NCBI RefSeq assembly: GCF_011074885.1
Contig: NC_054690.1
Coordinates: forward strand, 1,927,001 to 1,991,000
Direction: 5' to 3'
From: Brettanomyces bruxellensis
Taxonomy: Eukaryota > Ascomycota > Pichiomycetes > Pichiales > Pichiaceae
DNA: 64,000 nt
Under the pieces are notes generated by a model. It saw only the letters and a program-made list of their open reading frames with translations, made no database searches and was not told the DNA's origin. Both the position numbers and the translations under genes were made by a program. Positions 53,110 through 61,665 of the stretch are shown in pieces (the stretch's first letter is position 1; every line of letters begins with the position of its first letter).

Positions 53110-53751
53110 CTAGTTATCTCTGCTCGTCTGGTTGCCTTCTTCTTCAGCTGGATGATGGTGATGCTTATGATGATGGTGATGATGATGATGATGATGATTG
53201 CGATCATCTGTCTTTTTCCCGGCCAAGTACCCTGCCATTGGATCCACGAGATCCTCGTCCACATCCTCATCAGCTGATTTTTCACCTTCTTCTTTATCTT
53301 CAATGGCCTGTGTAGCTGTTTCCTTATTTGTGGCCATATCTTTTTCCATCTCTTCTTTCAATGCCTTATCCCATTCAATGTTTGCATCGTCTGCATCTGT
53401 GTATCTGTATTTCTTGTATCGCACATGATCAACCTGTATTCTGGACCCAGGTATTATTTCGTATCCATTAAAGTTGTCCACTGCTAAAACTGCTGACTTA
53501 AAATCCTCATATTTCAAAAATGCAAACCGACGTGATTCTCCAGTTTCCGCATCTCTCGCAAGTTTCAAGGATTGCGGCACTCCATACTGTGAAAACATAA
53601 TCAAGATGTCCATCTCGTTCATTTCAGGCGGGAGCCTACCTATAAACACCCATGCTGTATCGTTATAATCCTGGTGCCAAGAAGCATTAAATGGAGTTGC
53701 TTCTTCAAGTTCAGCATTGCTGAGTTTTTGTATATTTTGGATCTGGCTCAT
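53110..53751 (-). CDS. IST3: U2 snRNP / RES complex protein IST3 (SNU17) with polyhistidine tail
   Basis: 213 residues. One RRM (about 32-112) with RNP2 VFIGRL (35-40) and RNP1 RRFAFLKY (74-81). The flanks SWHQDYNDTAW and QVDHVRYKKYRY match Ist3, which with Bud13 and Pml1 forms the RES complex in spliceosomes and holds pre-mRNA near the branch point. Saccharomyces Ist3 is 148 residues; here an acidic tail is followed by 14 histidines in 15 residues (186-200). The tract is encoded by CAT/CAC repeats seen as ATG/GTG repeats on the plus strand. Confidence 0.95.
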   Translation of the reverse strand: MSQIQNIQKLSNAELEEATPFNASWHQDYNDTAWVFIGRLPPEMNEMDILIMFSQYGVPQSLKLARDAETGESRRFAFLKYEDFKSAVLAVDNFNGYEIIPGSRIQVDHVRYKKYRYTDADDANIEWDKALKEEMEKDMATNKETATQAIEDKEEGEKSADEDVDEDLVDPMAGYLAGKKTDDRNHHHHHHHHHHKHHHHPAEEEGNQTSRDN

Positions 53752-54071
53752 TTGAGGTTTGTTACCAAAAAATTATAAAGCAGAGAACAGTGTGCTTTAT
53801 TTCATCGAATAGAGTTGTTGCAGTAAGAATCAAACAGTTGAAGGATCATTAGATTATAATAGGAAAAGAATATAAATGCTCCCGATAAGCGGAAGAAATA
53901 GATATGATAAAATTCAATTATTCAATATTGTGAAAGCAGAAAAAAAAAAAAAAAAAAAAAAAAGATAGAGAATAACCCACGACAGCTAATTCCCATTAAA
54001 GTAGACATTGAATATCGCAAGTGCACCCATAAAAGCTCGCAAATAGCATGCTATTTGTATGATATCAATAC
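53752..54071. other. divergent promoter region with 24-base poly(dA) tract
   Basis: Between IST3 and PAC2. An A run fills 53940-53963. It lies about 110 bases upstream of the PAC2 ATG and is probably a nucleosome-free promoter element. Nothing else recognised. Confidence 0.6.
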
Positions 54072-55664
54072 ATGGATTTTGTGGATCACAGAGTATGTCT
54101 TTTAGAGCATGAGGGCAGCCAACAGTTGGGATTTGTGCGGTTTCAGGGTACTATCGATCCGTGGCCTGGTAAAGAATGCTTTGGAATAGAATGGGATGAT
54201 CCTGAAAGAGGTAGAAATGATGGTGCAGTCCCTTTCAAAGGGGAGAAAATACGATATTTCAAAGTCAAGAGAGATGTGCAATCTGGTAGTTTTCTCAAAA
54301 TATTGGATGATCCTGTTTGTTCAAGGGATGGTTACTCGTATGTTAATTTGGCCAAAGGTAAGGTCTTAGTGGTTAAAGGGCGGACTTTAGTGGATGCATT
54401 GGCCTTTAAATACGACCAGTTGAATCAGTTAGACAATTTAAAGAATGAAAGCATACGGTTTGGGTCGAAGCAGGTGAAAAAATACGGTTTTGAGAAGTTG
54501 ATGAGACTGCAGGCCAATTTCAATGCTTTGCGCATAGTCTCACTTGATCATCTACTAATTGGCAATGAGATAGGATGCAGTTGTTCGAAGCTTGCTTCAG
54601 AAATGTTGTCCTCAGTTCAGGATTTGAGTTTGGCGTATAACATGATGACAAGTTGGTCAATTGTGGTTGAACTAGCGACTTCATTAAAACAATTGAGAAC
54701 TTTGCGCTTGGATGGAAACTGGTTGGATATTGAAGCCACTTCGGTTGATCCTTGTATATCAGTTACGAAGTTAACGGTGTCTGAGTGTGGTCTTGGTGTT
54801 TCTCTCGATTCCAAATTTGTACTTGATGCTGTTTCAGCAGCATTTCCAAAGTTAAACGCGCTAAGCTTATCTGGAAACTGGTTTTCCAACTTTCCAGGTA
54901 TTTCCAGTATAAAGTTGAAGTCATTAGATTTTTCGGCAAATAGGTTGGCCGGAACATTGAGTCTTGGCAATCAAATAGTATTAGAGATTTTGGATGTCTC
55001 GAAGAATAGTATCACTAGCATCGATGGGCTCGCCTCCAGTTTAAAGGAATTGAACTTGAGCAATAATGAAATCTCGGATTGGGGAGAATTGGACGGCTTT
55101 GATGCGAAATTTCCCAGATTAGAATCCATAAAGCTCGTGAACAATCCGATTTTGACAAAGACAGAGAGTAAGTGGGGATATGACATGTGTCTAGCTCAAA
55201 TTATGTCGAGAATACAGACTGTGGTACGCATAAATGGTACTAACTACGCAGATGAGCAGAGACGGAATTATGAGCTTTACTACATTAGCAAAGTTAAGGA
55301 GAAGCAGTTGCCAAAGCCTGAACTACATGTGTGGACAAATTTGTTACGGAAGTACGGTCAAAAGGACACGAAAATTGCGCAGCAGGTGCACTATGGTTCA
55401 CATCAACTTCCGAAACTCATTAAAGTGTGTGATGGTAGAGATGGTGCTGTAGCTTTTGAGCAAATGGTATTTCCTGCCGTTACTACTGTTGGGAAGTTAA
55501 AGGGTAAAATAAGCGTCAAACTTGGGATAAGCGTACTAAATTTTGTACTGCAGACAATGCTTGGTGATGGCAGTGTGGAGATTTTGGATGATGATCAGGA
55601 GTCAATTGAAGGTTCGGGTGTATTTGATACTGTGTATGTAAAGAGATGCCCGGTATGCGTATGA
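54072..55664 (+). CDS. PAC2: tubulin-folding cofactor E, PAC2
   Basis: 530 residues, near the 518 of Saccharomyces Pac2. An N-terminal CAP-Gly domain (about 14-75) contains GTIDPWPGKECFGIEWDDPERG and the KGEKIRYF stretch, the version found in cofactor E. Leucine-rich repeats follow (about 150-370: LRTLRLDGNWL, LNALSLSGNWF, LKSLDFSANRL, LKELNLSNNEI). After an LRR-cap region (LVNNPI..) the end has a ubiquitin-like fold. Cofactor E binds alpha-tubulin and helps assemble the alpha/beta dimer. The three-part layout is diagnostic. Confidence 0.95.
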   Translation: MDFVDHRVCLLEHEGSQQLGFVRFQGTIDPWPGKECFGIEWDDPERGRNDGAVPFKGEKIRYFKVKRDVQSGSFLKILDDPVCSRDGYSYVNLAKGKVLVVKGRTLVDALAFKYDQLNQLDNLKNESIRFGSKQVKKYGFEKLMRLQANFNALRIVSLDHLLIGNEIGCSCSKLASEMLSSVQDLSLAYNMMTSWSIVVELATSLKQLRTLRLDGNWLDIEATSVDPCISVTKLTVSECGLGVSLDSKFVLDAVSAAFPKLNALSLSGNWFSNFPGISSIKLKSLDFSANRLAGTLSLGNQIVLEILDVSKNSITSIDGLASSLKELNLSNNEISDWGELDGFDAKFPRLESIKLVNNPILTKTESKWGYDMCLAQIMSRIQTVVRINGTNYADEQRRNYELYYISKVKEKQLPKPELHVWTNLLRKYGQKDTKIAQQVHYGSHQLPKLIKVCDGRDGAVAFEQMVFPAVTTVGKLKGKISVKLGISVLNFVLQTMLGDGSVEILDDDQESIEGSGVFDTVYVKRCPVCV

Positions 55665-55867
55665 GCCACATTCAGCCACCGCGAATAATGATCGAATGAG
55701 GGAGGAGATGTACAGTGGGAAAAAAAAATGGGTCGTAAGTTCTTTTTTTTTTATTGGTCTGCCGAAATCTATTCTTTGTGTATCTATTGATGAGTTATAG
55801 GATAACATATATATCAACCAATTGATCCGTTTCGTAATATATTTTACTCTTCAAACTTACACACACG

Positions 55868-56298
55868 ATGTCGACAATTATAAAGACAGCGTTATCAAAA
55901 AATATCCATGAATTGAGGTTTCTCCTCTCACAGACTGGCGAGTCTAGTAAGACGCTTAAGTAAGTACAGGTAATATTGGGGGCATATTATGTGAAGATAT
56001 GTTGAAAAAAGAGTGCATTTGACCATAAGTGGACAGCTGGTCACTCGGAGTATCTACTATAAGGGATTTCTGCGGGATTTGTGTACTAACATTGTGTTTT
56101 CGCAGGTCGTTTCTCGTGAAATCATATAAACCACTCAAAGCAGCCAATCCAGACCTTCCTATACTAATTCGAGAGTGCTCTGGTGTGGAGCCAATGCTTG
56201 TTATGAGATTGGATAAAGGTGTTGAGGTTCAGAAGAGCTTGAAGGATTTGAGTGAGCCGGAAATTACGAATTTGTTGCTTTCAAAAAGGGCAGACTGA
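55868..56298 (+). CDS. NADH dehydrogenase (complex I) subunit NDUFA2/B8, spliced
   Basis: Two exons, 55868-55959 and 56106-56298, encode 94 residues. Exon 1 contains HELRFLLSQTGESSKTL, and exon 2 carries the protein across the junction as K-S-F-L-V-K and on to NPDLPILIRECSGVEPMLVMRL. This is the small thioredoxin-fold L51/S25/CI-B8 domain of NDUFA2, with the usual family length of about 95. The other family members (mitochondrial ribosomal proteins) lack the QTGESS and PILIREC wording. It is an accessory subunit of respiratory complex I in the mitochondrial matrix arm. Its presence implies that the yeast keeps complex I. Confidence 0.9.
55960..56105 (+). other. intron of the NDUFA2 gene
   Basis: 146 bases: donor GTAAGT, branch point TACTAAC at 56084-56090, acceptor TTCGCAG. 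It joins exons in the phase that preserves the protein domain. Confidence 0.95.
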
Positions 56299-56572
56299 AC
56301 ATATTTATTATATTACCATACATTCTATTTATTGATAACGATACGGGAAATATCAGTTAAACTTGCATTGGTTGTTGTAGATGGGTAGTAGTGAACTAGG
56401 TTGGGCATTAATATAAGCTGGATACTAATGTAAAGCCAAGCATTAATCAACCCAAATTATCTTCTACACTAACGTCTTTGACCATATGGAAGTAAAGAGA
56501 TGCCAATGGCTATGTACAGTATGTAACAAGGATGAATATAAATCAAGTCATTCTAAAACTAGCGCCCCGCAA

Positions 56573-58015
56573 TCACTTCCTCCTCTTGATAATCACGCGG
56601 GATGACTGGGCCCGCTTCTTCAACAGTTTTGTGGCCTGATCAGCCTTCTCCTGCATCTCCACGCGAACCTTCGAGTTGTTCTTCATGTCATCCCAGCCTT
56701 GTGTCATCTTGTCGAACATCCCCTTCTTCTTTTCGCCCGGGGTGGCAGCAAACGGGTTGGTTTGGGTTTTGGCGGTGAGAGGAGCAATCTTTGCCCAATT
56801 TCTGAATCCGGGAGAGCGTAAAAGCCTGGACTGGATAACGGAGCACACACCGTTGGCGGTGAGATACACCATTACACCGGCTGATAGGTTCCAAGTGAAG
56901 AGAATCGAGGCAAACGGCAGAACGACAAACACTTTCTTCATCGTGGCACTGGTCTGAGACATGGCGGTTTCACCGCCTAGCAAGAAGGATCCCGCATAAA
57001 GGCAGGCGGAGATGATTTGGAGTCCAACGTATGGGTCGGCGGCTGTTAGGTCTGCGAACCAAAGTGCACCTCCAGTGTTGAAAGTGTCGATTGGAAGATT
57101 GGCCATCTCCCTAACCCCGAAAAAGGCACCCATGGCAAATGCCATCTGCACGACTGGGGATATGAACATGTCCCTGTATCGTATGCCATAGCGCTTGTTG
57201 AGCTCCTTCAACTGGAAAGTCTTTATCTGTTGCATTCTCTGGTCACCACGCCTGGTAGCCTGGCTTATTTCGCCCCGGATCTTGTTTGTGAGCGGCATAA
57301 TCTTCTGCGACTTCGCCGTCGTGTCCGACGACCGCACAAAGAGCGGGAAAATCAACACTCTGATGGCAATTGTTGTCACACTGATGGTCAACCACCATGG
57401 CATGCCTGTGAACACATGAACAAGTTCTAGTGCCTCTTGAAACATGTCACTCGGCCACCAGCCGTCCACCAAACCCACAGAATGCAAGTATCCAAGCTGG
57501 TCTGGCGTCAGGGACGTGCTGATCTGTGATGCTGCATCTGTAGCTGCTTCGACTGCATCTGGAGTGTCGAATCCTAGAGTAGTGTCGAAAGGAATGGAAT
57601 TGGCGGCACTCGACGGGTCAACAGAGCCCACTGTCTCTTTTGTGCCGTCTACCACGTTTGCAGCCGTCTCTGATGCCTTCTCTGCCACTTTCTCCGCCAC
57701 TGTTTGCCCCGATGCCGATGTTATTGGCTCTGCTGCTTGCGAAACTGCATCTGATGCTTTCTCGGCCACGTCACCCACAGAATTGCCACTTCCCGACGAT
57801 AGACCAAACATCCCCTTTATCGAGTCCCACATCCCTTGTGCCGACGTGCTTCCATACCTCACAGAATTGTGCTGAAGCTCAAATTGTGTTCGAAATCCGG
57901 TGCTCTGTGTTCTTAATCCAATAAATATCTGTTGGGGCATGTGTGCCGACGAAACAGCCACAGTTCCGCCCCGTAAAATGCCGCGGCGGGCTGCTATTCT
58001 TACCGTGCTAAACAT
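56573..58015 (-). CDS. OXA1: mitochondrial inner-membrane insertase OXA1
   Basis: 480 residues from the ATG at 58015; the open frame continues upstream but only from TTG. The presequence is basic and free of acid (MFSTVRIAARRGILRGG). The YidC/Oxa1 core starts near residue 205 (WWLTISVTTIAIRVLIFPLF, then YRDMFISPVVQMAF and WNLSAGVMVYLTANGVCSVIQ). A basic C-terminal tail of about 80 residues binds the ribosome. Oxa1 inserts mitochondrially encoded proteins such as Cox2 into the inner membrane. An unusual segment at 82-130, rich in Ala, Glu, Val and Ser with VAEKASDAV and VAEKVAEKASETA, lengthens it compared with Saccharomyces Oxa1 (402). Confidence 0.94.
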   Translation of the reverse strand: MFSTVRIAARRGILRGGTVAVSSAHMPQQIFIGLRTQSTGFRTQFELQHNSVRYGSTSAQGMWDSIKGMFGLSSGSGNSVGDVAEKASDAVSQAAEPITSASGQTVAEKVAEKASETAANVVDGTKETVGSVDPSSAANSIPFDTTLGFDTPDAVEAATDAASQISTSLTPDQLGYLHSVGLVDGWWPSDMFQEALELVHVFTGMPWWLTISVTTIAIRVLIFPLFVRSSDTTAKSQKIMPLTNKIRGEISQATRRGDQRMQQIKTFQLKELNKRYGIRYRDMFISPVVQMAFAMGAFFGVREMANLPIDTFNTGGALWFADLTAADPYVGLQIISACLYAGSFLLGGETAMSQTSATMKKVFVVLPFASILFTWNLSAGVMVYLTANGVCSVIQSRLLRSPGFRNWAKIAPLTAKTQTNPFAATPGEKKKGMFDKMTQGWDDMKNNSKVRVEMQEKADQATKLLKKRAQSSRVIIKRRK

Positions 58016-58464
58016 GGTGGCTTTGATAAGAGTTTTGGTTGCAGCGGGGAAAAATATGGTGTACTGGAGGGAATCAAGTAGTGAAACCAAATGCGAATGG
58101 AACCAAATGCTTCTACTTGCTGAATGTGTACACCCGACCGCGAAGAAAAATAAAATGGGGAAAAATAATAGAGATTGAGGGGTGAAAAAAAAAATAATAA
58201 GAAAAAGGTAAAGTGGTGCGTGCTTCTAAACACTCACGACTAGCAGTAAAGCTGACTAGCAGAAAGACTAGCAGAAAGGCCGACGCGCCGATAGACTCAT
58301 CTATTCGTGGCGAGAAAAATAAAAATGGAAATAAAAATAAAACTTATCTAGACTACCACCCTCTAACAACTGTCACTACTCAATTATATCCAAGCATTCC
58401 AAAAGCACACCACCCATTTTAGCCAGCATTTCATGCCTTGGTTCCTTTTCCATTGTATGTTGCG
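58016..58464. other. divergent promoter region of OXA1 and the next gene
   Basis: Both neighbouring products look mitochondrial. It holds short A runs (58187-58195) and no recognised binding site. Confidence 0.45.
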
Positions 58465-60288
58465 ATGGTCACTCGTACATCCGGGATCCAGCTCTCAAAG
58501 TCACTTCTAGCCTGGCCTGTACGCACTACTCTGTTTGAATCATCTTACCGAATAAAGCACACTCAATATTCGACAACAAACTTTAGTGGGAGACGACAAT
58601 TCTTACACCATAGCACAAATCGGTTCTTCAATTCTCGATGTTGTTATCATGCTCCAGCTGCCACATCTGTCAATGACTCTCCCAGAGCTGAAGTTTCATA
58701 TCCCTTTGACCAGTATGCCTCAAGTATCATCAAGAAAAGCTGGGATAGCACAAAGGATACAACTGTATCACTTCAGAATTTTCTAGACGCCATGTATGTT
58801 GAAAAGGCAAGCTTAAGCCCCGAAGTAACGCAGCAAATGCAGCAGTTCTGGGTTCCATACATGGAAGGCCTTAGTGTAGACAGATATGCTGATTACCCTA
58901 AGATTTCAGACTCGTTAGCCTGTCTACTTGTCCAGTATTACTGTGTTAAACTGAACCTTGAGCGGGCAGCTGAGGTTTTCACCAACTGCTCAAGGCTGGG
59001 AAACTGCTTGAATGGTTTTTCGTGCAATCTTCTTGCGTTTTATACCCTCCAGCAGCAGCAAAGTGTATCTCATCTGAAAACTTTCAGTACGATCCTCCTG
59101 ACTATGTCTCAGTGCAATTATAAGTTTACGTTGAGTCATCAGATGATTGATAGGTGGCTTGGAGCGGCCCTAAAGGCCAAGGATGTTGATCTTTTATCGG
59201 AATTCGTCTATCACTTCACAGATATAGCGAGTTTGCCAGCTCGAAAAAGCACTTCCAAAGTTTTCAGGTTTGCACTCACATACGAGGAGCTACAACAAAT
59301 TTCCTTGCTGTGTGTTCAGGGAGGGAAGTTTGCACTTTTCTCGAAGATTGTCGGCTTTACTCTCAAAAAAATGCGTTCGGATTCTGTGCCATCCGCCAGA
59401 ATTAATGAATATAGATCTAATATGACACTTTCGCGTTTCAATGCCTACGTTAAGATGTTGGGAGCTTCAAAAGTCATCCTGAATGGTACTTTCAACACCT
59501 TCGGGTTTGCCGGCGGGAAACATCACTGCAAAGCATCAGATTTTCCTTTACTTGTACATTCTCTGGGTAAAGAGCATCCAAACTTGAAGTATGACACCGC
59601 CTTACATCTCATAGAACAGATGTGTGGATACCATATTAGGGAATATCTGGGACGGTACTCTCCTGTTTTGCATCCTTTAGAACAGAAATCAAGGATATAT
59701 AAGGCAGCTGTGGGGTCTAAAGCAGCAGTTGAGGAAATTCAGTCCGAGTACTCTAATCTGATACGACTTTTGTGTGGGAACGGGGCGTCCCGAATAGGTA
59801 AGCCTGCGAGGATGTCATCGAAGTACAGAAATAGAGCATCTGTGAGTAGGCATGCTGTATTTGGAGTTCTTCCCTTGAACATAATTCTAAATGTGATAGC
59901 AAGCACTAATGGGGACCTGCGGGTGGCACTAAAGCTTGTGAAGTCGATGATTAATAACCACAGATGCTCGATTGATAATGAAACCATCGTTTATTTGACA
60001 CGAGTGTTTAGAAAAAATGCAAAGAGCGGGCCTCTTCTTCCATCCGTGATTCAGGCATTTAAAAAGGATTTGGTGTTAAATAGGCAGCTCTATCTTTCAG
60101 TGCTTGACGTTCTCATTGAGTGCGATGGGAGGATGGACGATATTTATAAATATTTAAATGGTTATGTCCATTGTGGATACTTGGTTTCTGGTTACTTATA
60201 TGAAAGGGTTAAGGAGGTAATGGAGAAGCAAAACGATAAGAGATACATGGAATTCAAGCCTGTGTTGGACATATTTAACGAGGGATAG
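58465..60288 (+). CDS. hypothetical mitochondrial protein, helical-repeat type
   Basis: 607 residues from the ATG at 58465; the frame is open for nine more codons to a TTG. The N-terminal ~70 residues are rich in Arg, Ser and Thr with almost no acid (MVTRTSGIQLSKSL), a probable mitochondrial presequence. The rest is helical, with repeating patterns such as YYCVKLNLERAAEVFTNCSRLG and LPLNIILNVIASTNGDLRVALKLVKSM that resemble loosely conserved pentatricopeptide-like helix pairs. Fast-evolving yeast mitochondrial translation or RNA-stability factors look like this, but I do not recognise a specific one. Confidence 0.7.
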   Translation: MVTRTSGIQLSKSLLAWPVRTTLFESSYRIKHTQYSTTNFSGRRQFLHHSTNRFFNSRCCYHAPAATSVNDSPRAEVSYPFDQYASSIIKKSWDSTKDTTVSLQNFLDAMYVEKASLSPEVTQQMQQFWVPYMEGLSVDRYADYPKISDSLACLLVQYYCVKLNLERAAEVFTNCSRLGNCLNGFSCNLLAFYTLQQQQSVSHLKTFSTILLTMSQCNYKFTLSHQMIDRWLGAALKAKDVDLLSEFVYHFTDIASLPARKSTSKVFRFALTYEELQQISLLCVQGGKFALFSKIVGFTLKKMRSDSVPSARINEYRSNMTLSRFNAYVKMLGASKVILNGTFNTFGFAGGKHHCKASDFPLLVHSLGKEHPNLKYDTALHLIEQMCGYHIREYLGRYSPVLHPLEQKSRIYKAAVGSKAAVEEIQSEYSNLIRLLCGNGASRIGKPARMSSKYRNRASVSRHAVFGVLPLNIILNVIASTNGDLRVALKLVKSMINNHRCSIDNETIVYLTRVFRKNAKSGPLLPSVIQAFKKDLVLNRQLYLSVLDVLIECDGRMDDIYKYLNGYVHCGYLVSGYLYERVKEVMEKQNDKRYMEFKPVLDIFNEG

Positions 60289-60648
60289 GTGTATCTTCTT
60301 TTCTAAGCCCTGTGTGTACATAGATACTGTTTAATGGATATTGATGACGAGATTAATTGAGGGAGGGTAAAAAGTTGGTGGGGAGATGTTGCTTTGGCAA
60401 CGCTTTTTTAGTACCCCATAGTAGAATTTATCGGCCAATTTTTCAGCAAGCTTCGATTTCTCGCTTCGATCGTTTCATGATTTTTTATTTGTTTTTCGTG
60501 CTTATCTCAATCCTTTCTCGGACTTCCCCGCCTTATCTATCTTTTTCATCCTCGCATATATAAATAGGGGACGTTTCCCTGCATCGTTTTCTCTTGTTTT
60601 CACATCTACATTTACTCTTCAACCATTTGCATTTCTTTGCCTCCCACA
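60289..60648. other. promoter region of the DCG1-like gene
   Basis: Contains two GATAAG sequences and a TATA box, listed next. No gene. Confidence 0.5.
60501..60564. promoter_or_regulatory. GATA-factor sites and TATA box upstream of DCG1-like gene
   Basis: CTTATC (GATAAG on the minus strand) occurs at 60501-60506 and 60532-60537. A TATATAAA box lies at 60557-60564, 85 bases before the start codon. Saccharomyces DCG1 is controlled by nitrogen catabolite repression through GATA factors, so the pair of sites fits the gene. Each hexamer alone would be weak evidence. Confidence 0.5.
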
Positions 60649-61395
60649 ATGAAGAACATCCTTATACTTAATCCGAACTCGTCCAAAGATGTCACTTTGG
60701 CAATGTCCAAGTTGGTGCCCCATCCACCTTCCGGAATAAGGCTTGTATTCATGACAGCTCCAAAAGATGCCCCTTCGACCATCAATAATGCTGAAGATGC
60801 AATAAAATCGGCAGATGCCTGCATGAAGCTTTTCGAGTCGGACCCAGAGCGCTATCTTTGCTTTGATGGCTATCTGATTGGCTGCTTTTCGAACCATCCC
60901 CTCATATATAGGCTCAGAAGCAAGTTTTCGAGCAAGAAGCATCAGCCGGTTGTGTTGGGGATATTACAGGCCTCTGTTTTGTATGCAGTCTCGCAGGTGG
61001 GCGGTCCCAATGTTGATGGGCAGAAAATTGTGATCCTTACATCTGGAAACTCGTGGAAACCCATATTGGACAAAGCAGTCCACGATACATTATGTGGCCC
61101 AGACAGCAGTGGGAAGGACTCCGATTACTCGAAACGGCTTCCGACCTTTTTTATGCCCACCGAGGAGACTGGAATGGGGGTGTTGGAGCTTGCTCGGCCG
61201 GAGGGATACAAGAAGTTGGTGTGTCAAATCAACGGATTGAAGAACAAGGGGGCCAAGTTCATCATTTTGGGTTGTGCAGGATTTTCCGGGATGGATCACA
61301 AGTTCCGGCGGGATGTGCCTGGCGTTGTGTTTATAGATACGGTGAAATGCGGAATAGAGACACTTTGTTCTTACGTTAGGTTCAATGAATCGTGA
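60649..61395 (+). CDS. DCG1: Asp/Glu/hydantoin racemase family protein, DCG1-like
   Basis: 248 residues from the ATG at 60649. Starts MKNILILNPNSSKDVTLAM, the family start with a LxxNPN motif. The first catalytic Cys candidate is in GCFSNHPLI and the second in GCAGFSGM; the pair is characteristic of cofactor-independent Asp/Glu/hydantoin racemases. SGNSWKP and the final block ending in VKCGIETL fit too. Saccharomyces Dcg1 is 244 residues and lies beside allantoin catabolism genes; here the neighbours are unrelated. Substrate is unproven for the yeast proteins; a hydantoin or allantoin derivative is plausible. Confidence 0.88.
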   Translation: MKNILILNPNSSKDVTLAMSKLVPHPPSGIRLVFMTAPKDAPSTINNAEDAIKSADACMKLFESDPERYLCFDGYLIGCFSNHPLIYRLRSKFSSKKHQPVVLGILQASVLYAVSQVGGPNVDGQKIVILTSGNSWKPILDKAVHDTLCGPDSSGKDSDYSKRLPTFFMPTEETGMGVLELARPEGYKKLVCQINGLKNKGAKFIILGCAGFSGMDHKFRRDVPGVVFIDTVKCGIETLCSYVRFNES

Positions 61396-61665
61396 GGGTC
61401 ATGCATATGATGTTTTGTGTTTTGTATTCTGTATCTTGTACATTCCTCTTTGTAATTATGTACTTAATACTTTACACTTAACTTCATACTTAATTCTGTA
61501 CTTTGTACTTAACTTCATTCTTAATAATTATGTACTTCATACTTAATACTTTACACTTCACACTCACACTCACACTTCATCTCTGTACTGCTTTATCCCC
61601 GTCTACACTGTCTTCATATGCGTCTATTATATTATACAATTATAAGTTGATGTTTGCGGTTTCAA
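61396..61665. repeat. convergent intergenic region with long direct repeat
   Basis: A 19-base exact repeat (TACTTAATACTTTACACTT) at 61461-61479 and 61540-61558, and a 13-base one (TAATTATGTACTT) at 61453-61465 and 61525-61537. Shorter copies of TACTTAACTTCAT lie between. Probably a decayed tandem array with a period of about 75 or of shorter units. It lies between two 3' ends. Confidence 0.75.
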
